Positions 31,751-40,268 of a stretch of DNA of 64,000 nt are shown in pieces (position 1 is the first letter of the stretch; every line of letters begins with the position of its first letter). The translations under genes were made by a program, and so were the position numbers. The notes under the pieces are model-generated. The model saw nothing but the letters and a program-made list of their open reading frames with translations. It was not told the DNA's origin and made no database searches. This stretch comes from Nocardioides flavescens (GTDB taxonomy: Bacteria; Actinomycetota; Actinomycetes; Propionibacteriales; Nocardioidaceae), in contig NZ_WUEK01000006.1 in the NCBI RefSeq assembly GCF_009823805.1, forward strand, positions 1 to 64,000, given 5' to 3'.

Positions 31751-33273
31751 GCGAGCTGCGCAACTACCACGCCGCGGTCTGGGACGAGCCCCTCGTCATG
31801 GAGCTCTCGGCCCCCGGCCGTCGCGGCAACGTCCCGCCCGCGCCGATCGCCGAGCTCGACCCGGCCACCGCCCTGCCCGGTGCCGTGCTGCGCCAGGCGG
31901 CACCCGCCCTGCCCGAGGTCGCCGAGCCCGACGTCCTGCGCCACTTCCTGCACCTGTCGCAGGAGACGATGGGCATGGTCGGCATCAGCCTCTTCGGCAC
32001 CTGCACGATGAAGTACAACCCGCGCGTCGGCGAGCAGCTCAGCGGTCGCGACGGCATGGCCGAGCTCCACCCCGACCAGGACGACAGCACCCTCCAGGGG
32101 CTCCTCGAGGCGGTGCACCGCTTCGACCTGATGCTGCGCGGGCTCTCGGGCATGGACCGCTTCGTCTTCCAGCCCGGCGGCGGCGCGCACGCGGCGTACA
32201 CCCACACCGCGGTGACGCGCGCCTACTTCGCCGACCGCGGCGAGCTCGAGCAGCGCCGCGAGATCATCACGACGGCCCAGGCCCACCCGTGCAACCCCGC
32301 GACCGCGTCGGCGGCGGGGTTCGACGTCATCACGCTCCCGGTCGAGGAGGACGGCTACGCCTCGCTCGACGCGCTCAAGGCGGTGCTCTCCGACCGCACC
32401 GCGGCGCTGATGATCAACAACCCCGACGACATGGGCATCTACAACCCGCACATCAAGGAGTGGGTCGACGCCGTCCACGAGGTCGGCGGGCTCTGCTTCT
32501 ACGACCACGCCAACTTCAACGGCGTCATGGGCCGGCTGCGGGCGCGCGAGCTCGGCTTCGACGCCTGCATGTTCATGCTCCACAAGACCTTCGGCGTCGC
32601 CAAGGGCGGCGGCGGCCCGGCCGTCGGTGCCTACGGCTGCTCCGAGGAGCTCGCGACCTACCTCCCCGGTCCGCTCGTCGAGGCGACCGAGGACGGCTAC
32701 GTCCGCCGCGAGAACCCGCGCGGCGTCGGCCGGGTGCGGGAGTACCTCGGCAACCTCAACCAGGTCGTCAAGGCGTTCGGCTGGCTCACCGCCATGGGTG
32801 CCGACGGCATCCGCGAGGCCGCCGACATCTCCGTGCTGGCCAACAACTACATGGAGGTGCGCCTGCTCGAGCTCAAGGGCGTCACCAAGGCGTTTCCCCA
32901 GATGACCAAGCGCCGCCTGGAGATGACGCGCTTCAGCCTGGAGGAGTACACCGCCGAGACCGGCATCACCGCGGTCGACGTGCAGAACCGGATGGGCGAC
33001 TACGGCATCGACGCGTTCTGGCTGAGCCACGAGCCGTGGATCGTGCCCGAGCCGTTCACGCCCGAGGCCGGCGAGACCTGGTCGCTCGAGGACATCGACT
33101 ACTGGATCGACGTACTGGCCCACGTGCTCGAGGAGGGTCGCTCCGACCCCGAGCTCGTGCGCACGGCGCCGCACCAGCAGGTCGTGGGCCAGCTCGACGG
33201 CTCCTCGCTCGACGACCCGGAGAAGTGGGCCACCACCTGGCGGGCGCATCGGCGCAAGAGCGGTCGCGGGTGA
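31747..33273 (+). CDS. GcvPB-like (glycine dehydrogenase subunit 2 family) protein
   Basis: A 508-aa PLP protein related to GcvPB. The Schiff-base Lys is Lys 280 in MLHKTFGVAKGGGGPAVGAYG, where true GcvPB has LHKTFSTPHGGGGPG. Other conserved stretches are GTCTMKYNPR, AHPCNPATASAAGFDV, NNPDDMGIYNPHIKEW and FYDHANFNGVMGRLRARELGFD. The substitutions around the lysine and in the glycine pocket argue for another substrate. With the preceding subunit it should form an alpha2beta2 decarboxylase or aldolase-like PLP enzyme. ATG at 31747 overlaps the GcvPA-like stop (ATGA). Confidence 0.86.
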   Translation: MSELRNYHAAVWDEPLVMELSAPGRRGNVPPAPIAELDPATALPGAVLRQAAPALPEVAEPDVLRHFLHLSQETMGMVGISLFGTCTMKYNPRVGEQLSGRDGMAELHPDQDDSTLQGLLEAVHRFDLMLRGLSGMDRFVFQPGGGAHAAYTHTAVTRAYFADRGELEQRREIITTAQAHPCNPATASAAGFDVITLPVEEDGYASLDALKAVLSDRTAALMINNPDDMGIYNPHIKEWVDAVHEVGGLCFYDHANFNGVMGRLRARELGFDACMFMLHKTFGVAKGGGGPAVGAYGCSEELATYLPGPLVEATEDGYVRRENPRGVGRVREYLGNLNQVVKAFGWLTAMGADGIREAADISVLANNYMEVRLLELKGVTKAFPQMTKRRLEMTRFSLEEYTAETGITAVDVQNRMGDYGIDAFWLSHEPWIVPEPFTPEAGETWSLEDIDYWIDVLAHVLEEGRSDPELVRTAPHQQVVGQLDGSSLDDPEKWATTWRAHRRKSGRG

Positions 33274-34232
33274 CCGAGGTGTCGTCCCCGCCGCCCGTCG
33301 CGGTCGTCGGGGCCGGCAGCATCGGCGTGGCCTGGGCGATCGTCTTCGCCCGGGCCGGCCACCCCGTCCGGGTCCACGACGTCGACGGCGCGCGCCTCGA
33401 CGCGGTCCACGCGGAGCTCGACGAGCGGCTCGAGCAGCTGCGGCTGCACGGGCTGCTCGACGACCCCGCGCCGGTCGCGGCCCGGGTGGTGGTCGTCGCG
33501 GAGCTCGCCGACGCGGTCGACGGTGCGGTCCACGTGCAGGAGTGCGTGGTCGAGTCCGAGCCGGTCAAGCGCGAGCTGTTCGCCGAGCTCGACCGGCTCT
33601 GCGCCGACGACGCGGTGCTCGCCTCGTCGTCGTCGATGATGCCGGTCTCGCGCTTCGCCGCCGACCTGCCCGGCCGCGCCCGGTGCCTGGTCGTCCACCC
33701 CGGCAACCCGCCGTACCTGCTGCCGGTCGCGGAGCTGGTGCCCGCGCCGTTCACCGCGGACGAGGTGGTGGAGCGGACGCACGCGCTGCTCGCCGGCGCC
33801 GGGATGCGGCCGGTGCGGGTCCACCAGGAGGTCGAGGGGTTCGTCTACAACCGGCTGCAGGGCGCGCTGCTGCGCGAGGCCTACCGCCTCGTGCGCGACG
33901 GCGTGGCCTCGGCCGCCGACGTCGACACCGTCGTCAGCCACGGCCTCGGCCGGCGCTGGGCGGTCATCGGCCCGTTCGCCACCGCCGATCTCAACACCCG
34001 CGGCGGGATCGAGCGCCACGCCCAGGTCATGGGGCCGGCGTACCTGCGGATGGGGGAGTCGGCCGGTGAGCGCGACCAGGGCGTGGACGGCACCTGGCCG
34101 GTCGAGCTGGTCGGCGAGGTCGCGACCTCGGTGCACGAGCGGCTGCCGCTCGAGCAGTGGTCCGAGCACGTGCTGCGCCGCGACGAGGCGATCATGCGGC
34201 TCACCGCGGCCGGCCCCGAGCTCGGGGCCTGA
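33270..34232 (+). CDS. 3-hydroxyacyl-CoA dehydrogenase-family protein (carnitine/gulonate dehydrogenase-like)
   Basis: A 320-aa NAD+-dependent dehydrogenase. The Rossmann motif AVVGAGSIGVAWAIVFARAGHPVRVHDVD is at the N-terminus, followed by VQECVVESEPVKRELFAELDRL, the catalytic-His region CLVVHPGNPPYLLPVAELVPAP and the dimerisation domain EGFVYNRLQGALLREAYRLVRDG. The NPPYLLP variant (instead of NPVPLMKLVE) is typical of lambda-crystallin, L-gulonate and L-carnitine dehydrogenase types acting on free hydroxy acids rather than CoA esters. GTG at 33270 overlaps the GcvPB-like stop by 4 bp; last gene of the operon. Confidence 0.87.
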   Translation: MTEVSSPPPVAVVGAGSIGVAWAIVFARAGHPVRVHDVDGARLDAVHAELDERLEQLRLHGLLDDPAPVAARVVVVAELADAVDGAVHVQECVVESEPVKRELFAELDRLCADDAVLASSSSMMPVSRFAADLPGRARCLVVHPGNPPYLLPVAELVPAPFTADEVVERTHALLAGAGMRPVRVHQEVEGFVYNRLQGALLREAYRLVRDGVASAADVDTVVSHGLGRRWAVIGPFATADLNTRGGIERHAQVMGPAYLRMGESAGERDQGVDGTWPVELVGEVATSVHERLPLEQWSEHVLRRDEAIMRLTAAGPELGA

Positions 34233-34253
34233 GCCACCGTGACGGTCGCGGCG

Positions 34254-34739
34254 TCAGCCCAGGACGGTGTCGGGGCGGGGCCGCGCGTGCTCGAAGATCA
34301 GGTTGGTCTCGGTCATCGCGACGTCGGGCACGGCGCTGAGGTTCTCGACCACGAAGTCGCGCAGCGCGCCCGCGTCGGGCAGCGCGACGTGGACCTGGAA
34401 GTCGGTGCGACCGGCCAGGAAGAAGACGCCGAGGACGCCCGGCAGGCCGAGCAGGTAGTCGCGGAACTGCGCGATGCGACCGCGCCCGCTCGCCTGCAGG
34501 CTGACCGAGATCATCGCCTCCAGGGGGCGGCCGAGGGCCTCGAGGTCGATCTCGGCGTGCACCCCGCGGATCACCCCGCGCTGGCGCAGGCTGCGCACCC
34601 GGGCCAGGCAGGTCGAGGGCGCGACCCCCACCCGCGCGGCCAGCACGTTGTTGGGCAGACGGCCCTCGGCCATCAGCAGCGTGAGGATGCGCCGGTCGGT
34701 CGCGTCGACCTGCTGAACGTCGTTCGCCGGATCCGGCAC
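34254..34739 (-). CDS. Lrp/AsnC-family transcriptional regulator
   Basis: A 161-aa feast/famine regulator: an N-terminal HTH (VDATDRRILTLLMAEGRLPNNVLAARVGVAPSTCLARVRSLRQRGVIRGV, about residues 12-60) and a C-terminal RAM domain (about 70-150) that binds amino acids. The GTG start at 34739 is supported by GGGAGG 7 bp upstream. It is divergent from ald; Lrp-type AldR proteins in mycobacteria control ald in response to alanine, and the two palindromic boxes at 34764-34818 are its likely binding sites. It converges with the 3HCDH-like gene. Confidence 0.92.
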   Translation of the reverse strand: MPDPANDVQQVDATDRRILTLLMAEGRLPNNVLAARVGVAPSTCLARVRSLRQRGVIRGVHAEIDLEALGRPLEAMISVSLQASGRGRIAQFRDYLLGLPGVLGVFFLAGRTDFQVHVALPDAGALRDFVVENLSAVPDVAMTETNLIFEHARPRPDTVLG

Positions 34740-34763
34740 CTTGCCGCCTCCCGTCCTCGATCG

Positions 34764-34818
34764 TTCGGCAGAGACTCTCTCTGCCGAATCTGGTTCGGCA
34801 GCAGTAGCGCCCGCCGAA
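34764..34818. promoter_or_regulatory. Two TTCGGC-N13-GCCGAA palindromes between the Lrp gene and ald
   Basis: Box 1 (34764-34788) is a perfect 11-bp inverted repeat, TTCGGCAGAGA and TCTCTGCCGAA around CTC. Box 2 (34794-34818) keeps only the outer TTCGGC and GCCGAA, again with 13 bp between. The boxes start exactly 30 bp apart, about three helical turns, as expected for cooperative binding of an Lrp-type octamer. Confidence 0.7.
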
Positions 34819-34878
34819 CTCCAGCATGACACTTCACTGAACCACCGAACAGCCACACCCACGAGACCAGGAGTCCAG

Positions 34879-36003
34879 ATGCGCGTCGGCGTGCCGAAGG
34901 AAGTCAAGAACCACGAGTACCGCGTGGCCATCACGCCCATCGGCGTGCACGAGCTGGTCGCCCACGGCCACGAGGTCGTGATCCAGGAGGGTGCGGGCGT
35001 CGGCTCGCAGATCCTCGACGAGGAGTACGTCGCGGCCGGCGCGAGGATCGTCGCCACCCCCGAGGAGGCGTGGGGCACCGACGGCGGGGTCGACATGGTG
35101 CTCAAGGTCAAGGAGCCCGTCGCCGAGGAGTACTCCCGGATGCGCGCGGGGCTCACCCTCTTCACCTACCTCCACCTGGCCGCGGACAAGCCGCTCACCC
35201 AGGAGCTGATCGACCGCAAGGTCACCGCCATCGCCTACGAGACCGTGCAGCTGCCCAGCGGCGCGCTGCCGCTGCTCTACCCGATGTCGGAGGTCGCGGG
35301 CTGCCTCGCGCCCCAGGTCGGCGCCTACTCGCTGATGAAGGCCCAGGGTGGCCGCGGCGTGCTCATGGGCGGCGTCGGCGGGGTCGCCAACGCCAAGGTC
35401 GTCATCATCGGCGCGGGCGTCTCGGGTCAGAACGCCGCCAACATCGCGCTCGGGATGGGTGCCGACGTCACCCTGCTCGACACCGACCTCGACAAGCTGC
35501 GGATGTCCTTCTGGCGCTACGACAACCGCGTCCACGGCCTGGCCTCCTCCAAGCTCGCCATCGAGCAGCAGGTCACCGAGGCCGACATGGTCATCGGCGC
35601 CGTCCTCATCCCGGGCGCGGCCGCGCCCAAGCTCGTCACCAACGAGCTGGTCTCGCGGATGAAGCCGGGCTCGGTGCTCGTCGACATCGCCATCGACCAG
35701 GGTGGCTGCTTCGAGGACTCCCACGCCACCACGCACGCCGACCCGACGTACGAGGTGCACGGCTCGACGTTCTACTGCGTCGCCAACATGCCCGGCGCGG
35801 TGCCCAACACCTCGACGTACGCCCTGACCAACGCGACGCTGCCCTACGCCGTCTCGCTCGCCGACAAGGGCTGGACCGAGGCGTGCCGCGCCGACCGCAG
35901 CCTCGCCCTGGGGCTCAACACCCACGCCGGCCAGCTCACCAACCTCCCCGTCGGCGAGGCCACCGGCATCGACGCCGTCGACCCGGAGGCCGTCCTCGCC
36001 TGA
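34879..36003 (+). CDS. ald: Alanine dehydrogenase
   Basis: A 374-aa L-alanine dehydrogenase: N-terminal MRVGVPKEVKNHEYRVAITP, catalytic Lys and His regions MVLKVKEPVAEEY and FTYLHLAADKPL, NAD+ site VVIIGAGVSGQNAANIALGMGADV and C-terminal VANMPGAVPNTSTYALTNATLPY. It catalyses NAD+-dependent deamination of alanine to pyruvate and ammonia. AGGAG lies 5 bp before ATG 34879. Next to a pyruvate-type aminotransferase it would recycle alanine to pyruvate and release the amino nitrogen; regulation by the divergent Lrp protein is likely. Confidence 0.96.
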   Translation: MRVGVPKEVKNHEYRVAITPIGVHELVAHGHEVVIQEGAGVGSQILDEEYVAAGARIVATPEEAWGTDGGVDMVLKVKEPVAEEYSRMRAGLTLFTYLHLAADKPLTQELIDRKVTAIAYETVQLPSGALPLLYPMSEVAGCLAPQVGAYSLMKAQGGRGVLMGGVGGVANAKVVIIGAGVSGQNAANIALGMGADVTLLDTDLDKLRMSFWRYDNRVHGLASSKLAIEQQVTEADMVIGAVLIPGAAAPKLVTNELVSRMKPGSVLVDIAIDQGGCFEDSHATTHADPTYEVHGSTFYCVANMPGAVPNTSTYALTNATLPYAVSLADKGWTEACRADRSLALGLNTHAGQLTNLPVGEATGIDAVDPEAVLA

Positions 36004-36020
36004 GGTCGCTCGACGTCGGA

Positions 36021-36147
36021 GTGGTCTCGAGACGGCCGTAGCCGGCCTCCTCAACCACCGTCGGAGTGGTCTCGAGACGGCCGTAGCCGGCCTCCTCAAC
36101 CACCGTCACGGTGGTTGAGGAGGGACGGAGTCCCGTCTCGAAACCAC
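36021..36147. repeat. Cluster of three dispersed GTGGT(C/T)TCGAGAC elements
   Basis: Two nearly adjacent direct copies (36021-36059 and 36066-36104) begin GTGGTCTCGAGACGG and end CTCCTCAACCACC, with the middle CCGTAGCCGG. A third, inverted copy (36111-36147) begins GTGGTTGAGGAGGGACGG and ends GTCTCGAAACCAC. The ends of each copy are complementary to those of the opposite orientation, so the group can fold into a long hairpin between ald and the permease. The same family occurs at 37754, 37802, 51318, 51379 and degenerate at 51. Confidence 0.9.
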
Positions 36148-36203
36148 TCCATCCTCCACACCGTCAAGATGGCCCGTCCGGACCATGGCGTGACCGGTGC
36201 GCG

Positions 36204-36233
36204 TTCTGCGCATCATTGTCCGCAGTGCGCACA
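36204..36233. promoter_or_regulatory. Operator-like site 4, with accessory half-site
   Basis: TGTCCGCAGTGCGCACA at 36217-36233 fits TGTNCG-N5-CGNRCA exactly. TTCTGCGC at 36204-36211 starts 13 bp upstream, as in the 27.7-kb promoter. A weaker palindrome TGCGCGTTCTGCGCA overlaps it at 36198-36212. It lies 28 bp before the permease start, a position suited to repression. Confidence 0.6.
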
Positions 36234-36261
36234 GCCGGTGCGCGGGCGGATGGGAGCCGCG

Positions 36262-37761
36262 ATGGCGCAGGGCCAGGTCCACTCGAGCGGCGCCGAGAGT
36301 GCCGACAGCCTGAAGAAGGGTGAGCTCGGCTTCGCCGAGGTGCTGTTCCAGGCGCTGACGTCGGCCGCCCCCGGCCTCTCGGTGACCCTCGCCGTGATCG
36401 TCGGCGCCTACTTCGCGGGTGGGTCGCTGGTCCTGTCCCTGGTGCTGTCGCTCGTCGGCATCCTGCTCGTCGCGACCTGCATCGGGCAGATGGCGGCCCG
36501 CTTCCCGTCGGCCGGCGGCTTCTACACGTTCGTGGCCAACGGCCTGCACCCGGCGGTCGGCACGATGGTGGCCTGGCTCTACCTGATCGTCTGGATCGTC
36601 TTCCCCTCGACGCTCTTCCTGCCGTTCGGCAGCTTCACCGCCTCGACGCTGAACAACTGGTTCGGCTGGTCCGAGGAGCCGGTCTGGGTCGTCGCGGCGC
36701 TGGCCTGCATCGCCTTCGTCTACTGGCTGGTCTCGCAGGGCGCCAAGCTCAGCACCAACGCCGCGATCGTCCTCGGCGTCATCGAGTTCGCGGTGCTGGG
36801 AGCCCTCGCCGTCACCCTGATCGCCAAGGCCGGCTCCCAGAACACCCTGGAGGTGTTCACCCCGCACTTCGCGACGGTCGAGGGCTTCGCCGGGGCCTCG
36901 GGGCTCATCGGCGGGATGATCTACGCGATCTACGCCTTCGTCGGCTTCGAGAACGTCGTGCCGCTCACCGAGGAGGCGCGCGACCCGCGCCGCACGGTGC
37001 TGCTCGTCTCGCTGCTCTCACCGCTCATCCTGGGCCTGTTCATCATCCTGTGCACCTACGCCGCGACCGTCTACTTCGGCCCCGGCGACTTCTCGTCGTT
37101 CCCGGTCTACAACGGCGGCGACGCCTGGATCGGCATCACCAAGGACGTCTGGGGCCTGGGGTGGTACGTCCTGCTCTTCGCGATCCTCAACTCCGCGATC
37201 GCCAGCGCGAACGGCGCCACGAACGCCGGGATCCGTCACCTGTTCGCCATGGCCCGCATCGAGCTGCTGCCGGCCGCCCTCGCCCGCAACGACGAGCGCA
37301 CCGGCACCCCGCTGACCGCGCTCCGGCTCCTCATGGGCGTCTCGGTCGTCCTCACGGTCGTCACCGGGCTGGTGCTCGACGGCGGTCCGCTGCAGGCCTT
37401 CGGCTTCCTCGGCACGATCGAGACCTGCGTCGCGATCCTGCTCTACGCCCTGGTCGCCCTCTCCTGCGCGACGTACTTCATGCGTGCCCGGCCCGAGGGC
37501 TTCAACCCCCTCCTGCACGTCGTCGTGCCGGTCCTCGCCATCGTCGTCATGGTCCCGGCCCTGATGGCCGCCATCGGCGTCGGCGCCAGCGTCTTCCCCT
37601 TCATCTCACCGCTGCCCTCGCCGTTCGACGTCGCGGGCTACATCGCCCTCGGCTGGCTGGTCCTGGGCATCGTCTTCGCCGCCTGGGTCTGGACCGCCCA
37701 CCCCGAGCGCGCCCGCGCCACCGAGACGGTCTTCATCGACGACGCCCCGCACGGTGGTTGA
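36262..37761 (+). CDS. APC-superfamily amino-acid permease
   Basis: A 499-aa integral membrane transporter with about 12 hydrophobic helices, beginning after a polar N-terminus at GELGFAEVLFQALTSAAPGLSVTLAV. It contains the APC-type ARFPSAGGFYTFVANGLHP and YAFVGFENVVPLTEEARDPRRTV motifs, placing it among basic amino-acid/polyamine antiporter-like permeases. GGGAG 5 bp before ATG 36262 supports this start over ATG 36250. The final residues HGG and the TGA come from a copy of the dispersed repeat (37754-37790), so the native C-terminus may have been altered. It shares the island operator and is a second uptake route besides the ABC importer. Confidence 0.9.
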   Translation: MAQGQVHSSGAESADSLKKGELGFAEVLFQALTSAAPGLSVTLAVIVGAYFAGGSLVLSLVLSLVGILLVATCIGQMAARFPSAGGFYTFVANGLHPAVGTMVAWLYLIVWIVFPSTLFLPFGSFTASTLNNWFGWSEEPVWVVAALACIAFVYWLVSQGAKLSTNAAIVLGVIEFAVLGALAVTLIAKAGSQNTLEVFTPHFATVEGFAGASGLIGGMIYAIYAFVGFENVVPLTEEARDPRRTVLLVSLLSPLILGLFIILCTYAATVYFGPGDFSSFPVYNGGDAWIGITKDVWGLGWYVLLFAILNSAIASANGATNAGIRHLFAMARIELLPAALARNDERTGTPLTALRLLMGVSVVLTVVTGLVLDGGPLQAFGFLGTIETCVAILLYALVALSCATYFMRARPEGFNPLLHVVVPVLAIVVMVPALMAAIGVGASVFPFISPLPSPFDVAGYIALGWLVLGIVFAAWVWTAHPERARATETVFIDDAPHGG

Positions 37762-37840
37762 GGAAGGACGAAGTCCCGTCTCGAGACCACGACCGGCGAA
37801 AGTGGTTTCGAGACGGCCGTAGCCGGCCTCCTCAACCACC
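37754..37840. repeat. Inverted pair of dispersed GTGGTT elements downstream of the permease
   Basis: The copy at 37754-37790 (GTGGTTGAGGAAGGACG ... GTCTCGAGACCAC) and the opposite copy at 37802-37840 (GTGGTTTCGAGACGGCC ... CTCAACCACC) lie 11 bp apart and can pair into a large hairpin between converging genes. The first supplies the stop codon of the permease (TGA 37759-37761). Confidence 0.88.
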
Positions 37841-37857
37841 GGAGCGGGCGTGGGTCG

Positions 37858-38636
<779 letters not shown>

Positions 38637-38640
<4 letters not shown>

Positions 38641-40184
38641 GTCGCGTACCTCTCCAGTCGGTGCTCGAGTCTGCGTTGCGCCACCGACACCAGGAAGCAC
38701 ACGACCCAGTAGTACAGACCGGCGAACAGGTAGAGCGGCAGGAACTGCCCGCTCGGGGCGGCCGCGATCTGCGCCTCGCGGAACAGCTCGGTGACCAGGA
38801 TCGTCGAGGCGAGCGAGGTGTCCTTGACCAGCGAGAGCAGCGTGTTGCCGAGCGGGGGTACGGCGATCCGCGCGGCCTGGGGGAGAACGATGCGCCGCAT
38901 GGTCTGGGCGTAGCCCATCCCGATGGTGGTCGCGGCCTCGAACTGCCCGCGCGGGACGGACAGGATCGAGCCGCGGATGATCTCCGCGGCGTACCCGCCG
39001 ACGTTGAGGCTCAGCGCGATGCACGCCGCGGTGAAGCTCGGGATCCTGATCCCGACCTGCGGCAGCCCGAAGAACACGATGAACAGCTGCACGAGCAGCG
39101 GCGTTCCGCGGATGACGGAGATGTAGAGCTGTGCGGGCAGGCGCAGGAACGGGTTGGCCGACATCCGGGCGAGGGCCGCGACCAGCGCGAGCGCCATGCC
39201 CACCACGAAGCTGATGACGGTCAGCGGGACGGTGCCGGTGATCAGCCCGCGCAGCATCGGCCAGGCCGTGTCGGCGACCACCTCGGTGGTGTCGCGGGTG
39301 TCGGAGCCCTGGAGGTCGGTGACCTCGCCGCCGTCGGGGATCGAGACGTCGGCGCCGAAGTACTTCTCCGAGATGTCGGCGAGGGTGCCGTCCTCGCTCA
39401 TCGACGCGAGCGCCGCGTCGGCCTGCTGCTGCAGCTGCGGGTCGTCCTGGCGGAAGACGAAGGCCTGCTCGCCGACCTCGTCACCGGCGTTGCCGGCGAT
39501 CTTGACGTCGTCGTTGCCGGTGGAGGCGAGGTAGTCGAGCACCGCGATGTTGTCGTTGACGATCGCGTCGACCCGGCCCTGCACGAGCAGCTCGGCGGCC
39601 TGGGCGAACCCCTCGACCGACTCGACCCGTGCCCCGGCGTCGCGCGCGACCTGGGCCCAGTTGCTGGTCTCGGACTGGGCGGTCGTCTTGCCCTTCAGGT
39701 CGGCCAGGCTCGTGATGCTGTCGTCGTCGGCGGCGGTCACGATGACGCCGCGCGAGTAGGTGTAGGGCGTCGAGAACAGGTAGCGCGCCTGGCGCTCGGG
39801 GTTGATCGTGACCTGGTTGGCGATCATGTCGACCCGCCCGGAGTCGAGCGCCGCGAAGATCGCGTCGAACGTCGTCTCGGCGAACTGCAGCCGCCACCCG
39901 GCCCGCTCCGCGACCGCCCGCACGACGTCGATGTCGTAGCCGGTGAGCTCGCCGGTGTCGGGGTCGGTGAACGTGAACGGCGCGTAGGTGCCCTCGGTGC
40001 CGACGCGGACGACCGTCTGCCCGGCCGGTGCCTGGCTCGTCGTCGGCGACGGGCTCGTCGTGGTTGCCGACGCGCCGCTCGCCAGACCCAGCAGGGCCGT
40101 CGCGAGCAGGGTGGGCAGGAGCAGCGCGAGCGCGGGCAGTCGGCGTACGGGCGCGCTGACGGCTGGTGGGGTCGGGGGACTCAC
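38637..40184 (-). CDS. Fused substrate-binding protein and permease of an amino-acid ABC transporter
   Basis: A 515-aa fusion. A signal-like helix (about 12-40, ALALLLPTLLATALLGLASGASA) is followed by a Ser/Thr/Pro linker, an SBP_bac_3 domain (about 55-290: VRVGTEGTYAPFTFTDPDTGELTGYDIDVVRAVAE, FDAIFAALDSGRVDMIANQVTI) and a HisM-type permease domain (about 310-510: WPMLRGLITGTVPLTVISF, IRGTPLLVQLFIVFFGLP, EAATTIGMGYAQTMRRIVLPQAARIAVPPLG). The binding domain is thereby tethered to the channel and needs no lipid anchor. GTG at 40184 follows GGAGGG very closely; no better start is visible. A 21-bp hairpin separates it from the upstream ThrE-like gene. Confidence 0.9.
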
Positions 40185-40209
40185 CCCTCCACGGTTCCCG
40201 GCTCCGGCT

Positions 40210-40268
40210 CCGATAGTCCGCGACGTTCCGTACGCCGCGCCCGCGTGCGGAACGTCGCGGACTATCGG
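40210..40268. repeat. Perfect 21-bp inverted repeat (hairpin) between two minus-strand genes
   Basis: The left arm 40210-40230 begins CCGATAGTCCGCGACG and the right arm 40248-40268 is its exact complement, ending CGCGGACTATCGG, with a 17-nt GC-rich loop. There is no T-tract, so it is not a classical intrinsic terminator. The stop codon (TAG) of the ThrE-like gene lies inside the right arm at 40262-40264. Confidence 0.92.

Noticed and set aside
30368..33273. Ordinary glycine cleavage system
   Set aside because: No gcvT, gcvH or lpd nearby, changed PLP-lysine motif, and neighbours belong to another pathway.
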